The position numbers were made by a program, and so were the translations under genes. Below are positions 47,870 through 56,200 of a stretch of DNA of 64,000 nucleotides, in pieces. The DNA is from Capillimicrobium parvum. Its GTDB lineage: Bacteria; Actinomycetota; Thermoleophilia; Solirubrobacterales; Solirubrobacteraceae. The stretch spans positions 1,674,001-1,738,000 of the forward strand of contig NZ_CP087164.1 of assembly GCF_021172045.1 (NCBI RefSeq), in the 5' to 3' direction. The number at the start of each line of letters is the position of its first letter. Positions within the stretch are counted from its first letter, which is position 1. The notes beneath the pieces are model-generated. The model searched no databases, had not been told where the DNA came from, and saw only the letters and a list, made by a program, of their open reading frames with translations.

Positions 47870-49527
47870 CCCCGGCCCGGCCGGCCGGCGCCGCGGACGT
47901 GGCGGCGGGCCGCGATCGCCAGCTGCAGCGCGAGCAGCGTCTCCGCATCGGACAGGTCGCGCCCGAGGACCCGCTCGAGCCGGGCGATGCGGTCGTAGAG
48001 CGCCTGGCGGTTGAGATGCAGCGCCCGCGCGGTCTCCGCCTTGCGGCCGCCGTGCGCGCACAGCGTCTCGAGCGTCGGCATCAGCGGATGCCGGCTGCGG
48101 GCGTCGTGCTCGAGGACGGGTCCGAGGACGAGCTCGACGAAGCGGCGCAGGTCCTCGCCGCCGCCCAGGCGCCAGAGCAGGCGCTCGAGCGGCATCGCGG
48201 TCGCGTCGTGCCATGGGCGCGGGGGCAGGTCCGCCGCCACCGCACACGCCTCGACGGCGTCGCGCAGCCCGTCGCGCAGCGCCCGCCATCCCCCGGCGGC
48301 GCCGGCGGCCACGACCGCGTCGGGGACCGCGTGCCGGCGCGCCGCCTCCCTGATGGCGCCCGCAGCACGCTCCGCGGTCGCGTCACGGTCGGGGGCGCCG
48401 CGCAGTCCGAGCACGACGAGGAGGTCGCCCCGCTCCGGATCCACGCCGACCAGCGCGGGCACGCCGAGCCCGGCGATCTCGCGTTCGAGGTCGCGCAGCG
48501 CGGCGGTCCACGAGCCGCGCGCCCCGGCGGTCCGGGCGGCCTCGCCGTCCTCGGGCTCGGCGAGCCGGGCGGCGAGCGGCAGGAGCACCGCGGCATCGCG
48601 CGGGGCGAAGCCCATCGCGCGCGCCCGGGCCTCCGCAAGCGCCGGATCGATGCCGCCGTCGGCGATCCGGGTCAGCAGGTCGCCGCGCCCGAGGGCGAGC
48701 AGCTCGGCCTCCTGGCGCGTGCGCAGGAACGCCATCCCGACGATGCCCGCGGCGCGGCCGATCGCCAGCGGGGCGAACGCGTCGAGCGGCGTGTCGACCG
48801 GCAGCGCGACGAGCCGCCCGGCGCTCCGCGCGCCGTCCCCGGGTACCGCGGCGACGACCCCGACGTCGGCGGCCTCGGCGCGCGAGCGGACCCACGCGGC
48901 GACGGGATCGGCGTCCGGACCGGCCTCCCGCGGCGCCGCGAAGGCCAGCAGGCGGCCGTCGCCGGTCTCGAGGAAGACCGGGTTGCCCAGCGTGTCGGCG
49001 AGGAGCGCGAGCACCTCCGGCACCCCGTCGCCCTGCAGCATCGCCGCCGTGAAACGCTGGTGCAGGTCCTCTGCCCGGCGCAGGAGGTCGTAGTCGTGGT
49101 TGATGATCTCGGTGTGGATGGCCTCGGTGACCGCGACGAAGCGGACCTGGGCGTGCAGCTCGACGAGCGGGAGCCCGCGGCGTTCGGCCTCTCCGACGAG
49201 CGCGGCCGGGAGCCGGCCGGCGAACGTCTCGCCGAGCTCGATCACCAGCCCGGCGACCTCGCGCCCCGCGAGGGCGGCCACGAAACGGCGCTGCTGCTCC
49301 GCGCGCGAGCCGATGCCCATGCCGGTCGTCAGCAGCAGCTCGCCTCCACGCAGCATGGCGGCGATGTCCGGCACCTCCCCGGCGTGGACCCAGCGGATCG
49401 GCCGGTCGAGTGCGGCGGCGCCGGCGACGACGGTCGGCAGCCCGCGGTGCAGCTCCGGCAGCGCGAGCGCCGAACGCACGGTGATTCGCGAGAGCGGCAC
49501 GGGGCCGTGTTGCGTGACGCTGCGCAT
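47866..49527 (-). CDS. PucR-family transcriptional regulator
   Basis: 553 aa from ATG 49527. Residues about 20-140 are the purine-catabolism (PucR N-terminal) domain (WVHAGEVPDIAAMLRGGELLLTTG is its core). A central region with GAF- and GGDEF-like character follows to about 480. The C-terminal helix-turn-helix is GRKAETARALHLNRQALYDRIARL. Such regulators control purine, amine and amino-acid catabolism. Located directly upstream of mmsA and the transaminase, it is probably their activator. The unusual inverted repeat lies at its stop codon. Confidence 0.9.
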   Translation of the reverse strand: MRSVTQHGPVPLSRITVRSALALPELHRGLPTVVAGAAALDRPIRWVHAGEVPDIAAMLRGGELLLTTGMGIGSRAEQQRRFVAALAGREVAGLVIELGETFAGRLPAALVGEAERRGLPLVELHAQVRFVAVTEAIHTEIINHDYDLLRRAEDLHQRFTAAMLQGDGVPEVLALLADTLGNPVFLETGDGRLLAFAAPREAGPDADPVAAWVRSRAEAADVGVVAAVPGDGARSAGRLVALPVDTPLDAFAPLAIGRAAGIVGMAFLRTRQEAELLALGRGDLLTRIADGGIDPALAEARARAMGFAPRDAAVLLPLAARLAEPEDGEAARTAGARGSWTAALRDLEREIAGLGVPALVGVDPERGDLLVVLGLRGAPDRDATAERAAGAIREAARRHAVPDAVVAAGAAGGWRALRDGLRDAVEACAVAADLPPRPWHDATAMPLERLLWRLGGGEDLRRFVELVLGPVLEHDARSRHPLMPTLETLCAHGGRKAETARALHLNRQALYDRIARLERVLGRDLSDAETLLALQLAIAARRHVRGAGRPGRG

Positions 49528-49652
49528 GGCGGCGTGGGCAGTATCGCCTCTGGGCGGCGATCGACCGGCCCCCGCCGACCGGGCGCTTCGCGAGCTGACG
49601 CAGCGTCGCAACCGCCATGCCGGCGTGCGCGCCCCGCTGTTACGCTCGCGCG

Positions 49653-51281
49653 ATGGATGCCTACGACGGCATCGTCGTGGGCGGGGGCCACAACGGCCTT
49701 GTCGCCGCGATCGAGCTGGCGCGCGCCGGATGGCGCATACTGATCCTCGAGCAGGGTGAGCGGCTCGGCGGCGCGGTGATGAGCGCCGAGATCACCCGCC
49801 CCGGCTTCGTCCACGACCTGTACTCGACGAACCAGAACACGTTTCGCGGGGGCCTCGTCTACGGCGTGCTCGGCGAGGACCTCGAGCGCCATGGGCTGCG
49901 CTACGCGACCACCGACAAGCCGTTCGCCAACGCATTCCCCGGCGGCCGGGTCCTCAAGGTCTACCAGGACGCGGAGCGCACGCTGGCCGGACTTCGCGAG
50001 CACGATCCCGGCGACGCGGACGGTTGGCTCGAGCTGAAGGAGCTGTTCGATCGGCTGAGCCCGGCCATCTTCGAGCTGTACGGCTCGGCGCTCCCGTCGT
50101 GGGCCGCCGCCATGGCCGCCGGCCGCGCGCTGCGCCGCCTCGGCGTGAAGGGCGCGGCGGAGGGCGCGCAGCTCCTGCTGTCGTCGACCCGCGAGCTCGG
50201 CGACCTCTACATGTCCAGCCCCGAGGCGAAGGCGCTGCTCGCCACCTGGGGCATGCACCCCGACTTCGGCCCCGACGTGTCGGCCGGGGCGATGTTCCCC
50301 TTCGTCGAGGTCTTCTCCGACGCGGCCGCCGGCATGTCGATCGTCGAGGGCGGCGCCTCGCGGATGATCGACGCGCTGGCCGCCGTGCTGGCCGACCACG
50401 GCGGCGCGGCGAGGACCGGCGCGGCGGTGCGCCGCATCCTCACCGACGGGGACCGCGCGACCGGCGTCGAGCTCGAATCCGGCGAGCGGATCGGCGCGAC
50501 GCGGGCCGTGGTGGCGAGCGTCACGCCGACCGCGCTCTACGGTCGCCTGCTCGAGGGCGGGCCCGTCCGCGAGTCGTTGCGCCGGGAAGCAGCCCGCTAC
50601 CGCTACGGCCCGGGGACGATGATGGTCCACGTCGCGCTCAGCGCACCGCCCGCGTGGGCCGCCGGCGGCGACCTCGGCGAGTTCGCCTACGTGCACATCG
50701 CGCCCTACGTGGCCGATCTGGCCGACACGTACACGGCCGCGAGCAACGGCCTGCTGCCCAGCAGCCCGCTGCTGATCGTCGGCCAGAGCAGCGCCGTCGA
50801 CCCTTCCCGCGCCCCGGCCGGCCGGGCCGTTCTGTGGGTGCAGGTCCGTGCGCTGCCGGCGCGGATCCGCGGCGACGCGGCGGGCGAGATCACCGCGAGC
50901 GACTGGCGAGAGGCCGCCGAGCCCTACGCCGACCGGGTGATCGCCAAGCTCGCCGAGTACGCCCCGGGCATCGACGAGCTCATCCTCGATCGCGCCGTCC
51001 TGACCCCGGCCGACCTCGAGGCACACGATCCGAACCTCGTCGGCGGCGACAGCGTCGCCGGAAGCCACCACCTGCGCCAGAACTTCGCGTTTCGACCACT
51101 GCGCAGCACGCCGGGCTACAGGACCCCGGTCGAAGGTCTGTACATGACCGGAGCGGCGACCTGGCCGGGTGGGGGCGTCACCGGCCTCTCGGGCCACCTC
51201 GCGGCCCAGACGGTGCTCGGCGGCAGCACGCTCTCCGCCCGCGCGGCATCCATCAGGCGCAGGCTCGCCGGCGGGAAGTGA
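49653..51281 (+). CDS. Phytoene-desaturase-like FAD oxidoreductase
   Basis: 542 aa, ATG 49653 with TACGCT 6 nt before. The FAD-binding motif VVGGGHNGLVAAIELARAG is at residue 8, followed by GGAVMSAEITRPGF. The C-terminal FAD contact is YMTGAATWPGGGVTGLSGH. It belongs to the carotenoid-desaturase/PYROXD2-like group, which desaturates or isomerises long hydrophobic chains. No carotenoid gene is nearby, so lipid or xenobiotic oxidation is as likely. Divergent from pucR. Confidence 0.85.
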   Translation: MDAYDGIVVGGGHNGLVAAIELARAGWRILILEQGERLGGAVMSAEITRPGFVHDLYSTNQNTFRGGLVYGVLGEDLERHGLRYATTDKPFANAFPGGRVLKVYQDAERTLAGLREHDPGDADGWLELKELFDRLSPAIFELYGSALPSWAAAMAAGRALRRLGVKGAAEGAQLLLSSTRELGDLYMSSPEAKALLATWGMHPDFGPDVSAGAMFPFVEVFSDAAAGMSIVEGGASRMIDALAAVLADHGGAARTGAAVRRILTDGDRATGVELESGERIGATRAVVASVTPTALYGRLLEGGPVRESLRREAARYRYGPGTMMVHVALSAPPAWAAGGDLGEFAYVHIAPYVADLADTYTAASNGLLPSSPLLIVGQSSAVDPSRAPAGRAVLWVQVRALPARIRGDAAGEITASDWREAAEPYADRVIAKLAEYAPGIDELILDRAVLTPADLEAHDPNLVGGDSVAGSHHLRQNFAFRPLRSTPGYRTPVEGLYMTGAATWPGGGVTGLSGHLAAQTVLGGSTLSARAASIRRRLAGGK

Positions 51282-51377
51282 CGCGAGCCCGGAGTGTTTC
51301 GATCTGCTGGTCGTCGCCGGGGGCGAGGGCGGCAAGACGCTGCCCGCCACCGGCAAAGTGACAGATGTCCGTCGCGA

Positions 51378-52202
51378 TCAGTGACCATGGCTCTCGGGGT
51401 CGCGCGCCGGCGGGCGGCCCTCGTCGAGGCGGCCCATGACGGCGAGGTCGTCGCGACTCAGCGCGAAGTCGAACAGTTCGATGTTCTGCGCGATGCGGGC
51501 GGGGTCGGAGGAACGTGCGGTGAAGGCGAGTCCGAGCTCGACATGCCAGCGCAGGATGATCTGGGCGGGCGTGCGGCGGTGGCGTTCGGCGAGCTCGACG
51601 ACGATCGGGTGGCGCAGGAGGCGGCCGTCGCGGCCCAGTGGGCCCCACGCCTCGGTCGCGATCCCGCGGGCCGCGTGGTAGGCGCGCAGCTCCTCCCGCG
51701 GGAGCGTCGGGTCCAGTTCGACCTGGTTGACCTCGGGCGGCACGCCGGTCTCGGCGATGAGCCGGTCGATGTGGGCGGGCAGGAAGTTCGAGACGCCGAT
51801 CGCGCGGACACGTCCCTCGTCGCGCAGCGCGATGAGGCCGTGCCAGGCGTCGACGTAGCGGTCCAGCCAGGGGTTGGGCCAGTGGATGAGGAACAGATCG
51901 AGGTGGTCGGTGCCGAGGCGGCGCAGCGCGTTGTCACACGCGCGCGCGACGAGGTCCCGGCCCTGCCACCGCGCGTTGAACTTCGTCGACAGGAAGATGT
52001 CCTCGCGCGGCACGCCGCTGTCGCGGACCGCCCGGCCGACGTCCCGTTCGTTGGCGTACTGCTCGGACGTGTCGATCAGGCGGTAGCCGGCCGCCAGCGC
52101 GTGGTGCACCGCGGCACGGGCCTCGTCGCCGGTCAGCGGCCAGGTGCCGAGCCCGACCAGCGGCATCTCGACGCCGGAGGCGAGCGTCAGCCGGCCGTTC
52201 AC
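51378..52202 (-). CDS. Aldo/keto reductase
   Basis: 274 aa from GTG 52202 in a GTGA overlap with the aldolase stop. (beta/alpha)8 NADPH enzyme with the catalytic tetrad visible: Asp and Tyr in IDTSEQYANE, Lys in FLSTKFN and His in LFLIHWPNP. NADPH contacts include GVSNFLP and FTARSSDPARIAQN. It resembles the 2,5-diketo-gluconate reductase branch. As the last gene of the ring-hydroxylating dioxygenase unit it may reduce an aldehyde from side-chain or ring cleavage. Confidence 0.88.
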   Translation of the reverse strand: MNGRLTLASGVEMPLVGLGTWPLTGDEARAAVHHALAAGYRLIDTSEQYANERDVGRAVRDSGVPREDIFLSTKFNARWQGRDLVARACDNALRRLGTDHLDLFLIHWPNPWLDRYVDAWHGLIALRDEGRVRAIGVSNFLPAHIDRLIAETGVPPEVNQVELDPTLPREELRAYHAARGIATEAWGPLGRDGRLLRHPIVVELAERHRRTPAQIILRWHVELGLAFTARSSDPARIAQNIELFDFALSRDDLAVMGRLDEGRPPARDPESHGH

Positions 52203-52942
52203 AGCGACGGTCGCAGGAGACCGGCTTCGAGCTCGGCGGCCATCGCTTGCCAGACGAAGCGGTCGTTGAACGCCGAGCCGAGGTCCGGCAGCTCGGCGAG
52301 GTCGCGCGCGTCGAGCTCGGGCGGCTGCGCCCCGAGGCGGGCGAGCTCGACGCTGACGGCGAGCAGGACGTTCAGGTTGACCGCGAGGACGGTGGCCTGC
52401 TCGACCGTCTGGGCGGCGACGGTGATGCCGTGGCCGAGCAGGATGCAGACGGGGCGGTCGCCCATCGCGTCGAGCATCTCCGCGGCGAGGTCGCGCCTCG
52501 TGATGAGCACCGAGCGCGGATAGACCGGCACGCCGTCGACCGCCAGACGCAGCGCCGGGATGTTGAACGCGCCGAACACCGGGCGGGGCGGCGGCTGGGC
52601 CAGCCCGCACAGCAGCGCCGCGGGCGGATGGGCGTGCACGACCGCCCCGACGTCGGGGCGCGCGCGCATGAGCTCGGTGTGGATCGGCAGCTCCTTGGGC
52701 GCGGAGAAGCCGGTCGGCAGGTCGACCGGCCGGCCGTCGAGGTCCACGCGCCACACGTCGCCAGGGTCGCTGAGCGCGAGTCCGCGCTCGTCCTCGCCGC
52801 GGCAGCGGACGACAAGCTCGTCCTCGGCGACGCGGGCCGAGACGTGGCCGAGGATCCCCTCGACGAGGCCCTTGGCGGCGAGGATGCGGCAGGCGGTCGC
52901 GACCGTCGCCCGCAGCGACGGCCCGTCGTCGTTGACGATCAC
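52199..52942 (-). CDS. Class II aldolase/adducin-family protein
   Basis: 247 aa from GTG 52942. Zinc-binding residues are visible: the His pair in VVHAHPPAALL and the later His in LLGHGITVAAQTVEQA. KELPIHTELMRARPD matches the substrate-binding region. Members cleave sugar phosphates or decarboxylate aromatic acids; in degradation operons some act as decarboxylases of dihydroxy-acid intermediates. It overlaps both neighbours by 4 nt, so it is certainly part of the dioxygenase operon. Confidence 0.87.
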   Translation of the reverse strand: MIVNDDGPSLRATVATACRILAAKGLVEGILGHVSARVAEDELVVRCRGEDERGLALSDPGDVWRVDLDGRPVDLPTGFSAPKELPIHTELMRARPDVGAVVHAHPPAALLCGLAQPPPRPVFGAFNIPALRLAVDGVPVYPRSVLITRRDLAAEMLDAMGDRPVCILLGHGITVAAQTVEQATVLAVNLNVLLAVSVELARLGAQPPELDARDLAELPDLGSAFNDRFVWQAMAAELEAGLLRPSL

Positions 52943-53172
52943 TGCTCGGCCTCGCCTTCCGGGCCGAACGGGGTCTTCAGCAGCTCCGAGAACAGCTCGT
53001 GCGACTGCCAGGTGAGCACCTCGAGCTCGACCGGATCCAGCCGGATGCCGTAGCCGAGCTTCGGCGCGACGATCTCCAGCCGGACGCCCTGGCGCGTGTG
53101 GACCTTGCGCACCTGGACGGTCGCGTACTCGTTGGCCAGCTCGATCGGCTCGCTGCCGGGGAGGTCGTCCAT
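52939..53172 (-). CDS. Small conserved protein of the dioxygenase operon
   Basis: 77 aa from ATG 53172 (a GTG one codon earlier is possible). It opens MDDLPGSEPIELANEYATV and reads VRKVHTRQGVRLEI, then RLDPVELEVLTWQS, with no cysteine or metal motif. It is joined to the beta-subunit gene by a TGATG overlap and to the aldolase gene by GTGA. Small proteins of this kind occur between dioxygenase subunit and dehydrogenase genes in some actinomycetes, sometimes labelled dihydrodiol dehydrogenase, though it is far too short for that. Function unknown. Confidence 0.7.
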   Translation of the reverse strand: MDDLPGSEPIELANEYATVQVRKVHTRQGVRLEIVAPKLGYGIRLDPVELEVLTWQSHELFSELLKTPFGPEGEAEQ

Positions 53173-53705
53173 CACAGGAAGACCGCGAGGTTCTGGGTGC
53201 GCAGGACGGACTCGTCGAGCAGCACGGTCCGGCGCGCGAGCCGAAGCGCGCCGTTCTCGCGGCGCAGCACGTCCGTGCGCCCGCCGGAGAGGAGGTCGTG
53301 GTCGTGGATGTCGCCGCGGCTGCGGAACAGCAGGATGTTGCTGCGCACGACCAGCTCGCCGGCGGCGTCGCCCTCCCACGCCCGCACGTTCGTGACGAAC
53401 CGGCGGGTCCGCGACGGCGGATCCTCGGCCCACGCGTGCTCCGTGTCGAAGCGGGCGACGCGCTTGCCCAGGGAGTAGCGGTCCTCGTCGAAGTGCGCCA
53501 TGTCTTCGAGGGCGCTGTCGTCGAGCGAGTGTGCCGACGTGATCCGGACGGGGACGAGGTAGCGGACGTCCTGCGTGAGCATGTCCAGCCACTCGTGGTG
53601 GCGGCGCTCGTCGAGTTCCTCTGCCTCGCGGTAGAGGAACTCGAGGACGTCGTCGTACGTGTCGCTGCCATAGCTGATCGCGATGCGGTTGGCGGTGGTC
53701 TCCAT
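53172..53705 (-). CDS. Aromatic-ring-hydroxylating dioxygenase, beta subunit
   Basis: 177 aa, ATG 53705. NTF2-like fold with EFLYREAEELDERRHHEWLDML at the N-terminus, VPVRITSAHS in the middle and RTVLLDESVLRTQNLAVFL at the end, all typical of small subunits such as those of biphenyl and benzoate dioxygenases. It is structural, forming the alpha3-beta3 hexamer. It starts 4 bp after the alpha gene stop. Length is normal. Confidence 0.92.
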   Translation of the reverse strand: METTANRIAISYGSDTYDDVLEFLYREAEELDERRHHEWLDMLTQDVRYLVPVRITSAHSLDDSALEDMAHFDEDRYSLGKRVARFDTEHAWAEDPPSRTRRFVTNVRAWEGDAAGELVVRSNILLFRSRGDIHDHDLLSGGRTDVLRRENGALRLARRTVLLDESVLRTQNLAVFL

Positions 53706-53709
53706 GGCC

Positions 53710-55074
53710 TCAGTCCAGGGTCGCGACGCGCGCCGACCGGCCGTTGCCCTCCGCGGCGATCGCGCCCTCCATGAGGTCGCACCACTGCGACAGCAGCTCG
53801 CGCTGGTTGTACTCGCCGAAGCCGGTGTACGCGCGGCCCGGAGCCGGCCAGTCGATGGGCTCGGTGACGGTCCGCCCGTCGCGCAGCAGCCCCATGCGGC
53901 TGTGCAGGTTCAGGCGCTCGGCCATCTGCCCGCGCGCCATCTGCGTGATCGAGGTCCAGTTCTCCACGTCGTCCTGCTCGAACATGCCCGACGAGCCAAA
54001 GCACATCAGGTACGCCTTGTAGGACGCGCCCTTGTACCAGTCCGGCGCCTGGCGATCGACCGCGAACCAGGAGTACACCTCGGTCTCGGTCGCGCTGACC
54101 GGCTGCCACAGGCGGATCGAGATGAACGGGACGACGAGCCCCTCGGCGTTCACGATCGGCCAGTTGTGGACGAAGCTCAGGTTGGGCAGCGTCGTCGCGG
54201 CCGAGGGCATGAAGCCCGCGTCGCCGACCATCGAGCGGTGCTCGGCCGGCCAGCTGGCGGTCATCCGGTCGATCATCTCGTCCGGATAGCCGATGCCGCG
54301 CAGGTTCTCGCGGAAGTCGCCGGCCGACATCTTGTAGGTCGTCCCGCCGCCGCTCCCGGCGAACCACAACGCGCCTTCCTTGCGCTTCTTCGCCTTCGGG
54401 GCGGAGAAGAGGTCGATCTCCACGATGCTCGCGTGGGTGTGGGGCGTGTGGTAGGTGTCGCCGGCGAAGTTCTCCGCGCCGATCTTCCAATTGGCCTTCA
54501 CGCGGAAGCGCTGCGGGCCGCGGACCTCGGCGCCCTGCGGGCTCTGGCGGAAGTAGAAGTCGACGTAGAAGCGGAAGCCGCCGAGGAAGTCCTCGAGATC
54601 GGGCGCGTCCTCGTCGAGCGAGGCGAAGATCAGGCCGTCGTAGGCGGCGACGCGCGGCGCCGGCAGCAGCGACACCCCGCGGCGGCGCAACCCCGCCTCG
54701 CCGCCGTAGGCGTCGCCGTGGAACGGCACCCCGGTCAGCTCGCCCGAGTTCTTGTACGTCCACGCGTGGTACGGGCAGCGGAAGTGCGAGGTGTTGCCTG
54801 CCTCGGACCGGCAGACCTGCATCCCGCGGTGCAGGCACATGTTGAACAGCACGCGGATCTCGCCGGTCTCGTCGCGCGTGACGATGAACGAGTCGTCGAC
54901 GATCCGCCGCACGACGTAGTCGCCGGGCTCCGGGATCTCCGACTCGTGCGCCATGAACATCCATGCCTTCGCGAAGACGTGGCGCTTCTCGGCCTCGAAG
55001 ATCTCCGGATCGCTGTAGATGCGGGCCGGGATCATGCCGCGCCGGACGTCGTCGAGGATCGCCTGCAGGCTCAT
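53710..55074 (-). CDS. Aromatic-ring-hydroxylating dioxygenase, alpha subunit
   Basis: 454 aa, ATG 55074. Rieske ligands Cys80/His82 (NMCLHRGMQ) and Cys100/His103 (CPYHAWTY). The mononuclear iron site is in FAGDTYHTPHTH, with His209 and His214 plus the bridging Asp206. Full length. It adds both atoms of oxygen to an aromatic ring, giving a cis-diol. The operon continues beta subunit, 77-aa protein, class II aldolase and aldo/keto reductase. No ferredoxin, reductase or cis-diol dehydrogenase gene is present, so electrons come from elsewhere. Confidence 0.93.
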   Translation of the reverse strand: MSLQAILDDVRRGMIPARIYSDPEIFEAEKRHVFAKAWMFMAHESEIPEPGDYVVRRIVDDSFIVTRDETGEIRVLFNMCLHRGMQVCRSEAGNTSHFRCPYHAWTYKNSGELTGVPFHGDAYGGEAGLRRRGVSLLPAPRVAAYDGLIFASLDEDAPDLEDFLGGFRFYVDFYFRQSPQGAEVRGPQRFRVKANWKIGAENFAGDTYHTPHTHASIVEIDLFSAPKAKKRKEGALWFAGSGGGTTYKMSAGDFRENLRGIGYPDEMIDRMTASWPAEHRSMVGDAGFMPSAATTLPNLSFVHNWPIVNAEGLVVPFISIRLWQPVSATETEVYSWFAVDRQAPDWYKGASYKAYLMCFGSSGMFEQDDVENWTSITQMARGQMAERLNLHSRMGLLRDGRTVTEPIDWPAPGRAYTGFGEYNQRELLSQWCDLMEGAIAAEGNGRSARVATLD

Positions 55075-55116
55075 CGCGTCGATTCAAGCCGACGCTCTGC
55101 CATAGGACAAATACGC

Positions 55117-55130
55117 ATCTGCGCACAGAT
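55117..55130. promoter_or_regulatory. Candidate LysR site in the divergent dioxygenase promoter
   Basis: ATCTGCGCACAGAT has 5-bp inverted arms (ATCTG/CAGAT) around a CGCA centre. It lies between the dioxygenase alpha gene (start 55074) and the LysR gene (start 55174). TAGTGT (55159-55164), 9 nt before the LysR ATG, may be its -10. Confidence 0.45.
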
Positions 55131-55173
55131 CGCGCGTGAACCGGCTATGGATCGGGCGTAGTGTTCGCCGGGC

Positions 55174-56115
55174 ATGGCGGTCGACCTGCGGATCAGCCTG
55201 AAGAAGCTGGAGATTCTCGACCTGGTGGTCCAGCTGGGCGGCGTGGGCCGCGCCGCGGAGCACCTGTTCGTCGCGCAGCCGGTGGTCACGGCGCACATCC
55301 GGTCGCTCGAGGAGCGCCTCGGGGCCAAGCTCTTCTACCGGGAGGGCCGGCAGCTGCACCTGACCGAGGCCGGTCGAGCGGTGCACGAGTGGGCGGACGA
55401 GGTGCTGACCCGGACCCGCGAGCTCGAGCGCCACCTCGACGGCCTCTCCGGCGGCAAACAGGGCACCGTCGTGCTGGCCGCCAGCATGTCGGTGGGCAGC
55501 TATCGCCTGCCCGACGTGCTCACCGCGTTCGGCGCGGCGCACCCGCAGGCCCGGTTGCGCATGAGCGTGTCGGACACCGAGCACGCCGTCGAGGACACGC
55601 GGGCGGGTGCCGTGGACTTTGCGGTCGTGGTCTCCGACACGCTGCGCGAAATGCCCGGCATGGAGGCCGAGCACGTCGGTGACGACGAGATCGTGCTCGT
55701 GACCGCTCCCAGCGGCGAGCCGGCGGGGGATGCGATCCCGGCGCGGGGGTTGTCGGCGCTGCGGTTCGTCGACGCGCCCGAGGGCATCGTGCGACGCACG
55801 TTCGTCGACCGCCAGCTGCGGCGCCTGGGCGTGCCGGAGCGTGACGTCGTGCTCGAGTTCGGCCATCCCGAGGCGATGAAGCGCGCGGTCCGTGCCGGGC
55901 AGGGCGCGGCAATGCTGTTCCGCAGCGCCGTGGCCGACGAGCTCGCGCTCGGACTGCTGCGCGAGGTGCGCGTCGAGGGGGTCGAGGTCACCGTGCCGAT
56001 CTACCTCGTGCACCGCAAGGGCAAGACCTTCTCGCCCCTGCACCGGGAGCTCATCGCCCAGATCGGCGCGGCGCTCTCACGCCGTGAGACGGACGTTCCG
56101 TCAGCCTCTTGCTGA
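55174..56115 (+). CDS. LysR-family regulator of the dioxygenase operon
   Basis: 313 aa, ATG 55174. Winged helix at residues about 5-65 (GGVGRAAEHLFVAQPVVTAH) and effector-binding domain from about 95 (VVLAASMSVGSYRLP). The sequence family resembles CbbR/CysL-like regulators. It is divergent from the dioxygenase genes, with a 99-bp region between, the standard arrangement for a substrate-responsive activator. Unlike the LysR at 2147 it has no TANNNT box at 6 nt. Confidence 0.9.
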   Translation: MAVDLRISLKKLEILDLVVQLGGVGRAAEHLFVAQPVVTAHIRSLEERLGAKLFYREGRQLHLTEAGRAVHEWADEVLTRTRELERHLDGLSGGKQGTVVLAASMSVGSYRLPDVLTAFGAAHPQARLRMSVSDTEHAVEDTRAGAVDFAVVVSDTLREMPGMEAEHVGDDEIVLVTAPSGEPAGDAIPARGLSALRFVDAPEGIVRRTFVDRQLRRLGVPERDVVLEFGHPEAMKRAVRAGQGAAMLFRSAVADELALGLLREVRVEGVEVTVPIYLVHRKGKTFSPLHRELIAQIGAALSRRETDVPSASC

Positions 56116-56200
56116 ACGGACGTTCAAGTTCAAGCCGGAGTGGGGCGCCAAGGGTGACGGTCCGGGCCGGCCGGCGGTCGTCAACACGACGTGCAGACGG

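Noticed and set aside
52199-55126. Apparent 975-codon protein on the minus strand
   Set aside because: The C-terminal 247 codons are the class II aldolase; the rest is the wrong frame of the dioxygenase subunit genes, which have intact Rieske and iron motifs in their own frames.
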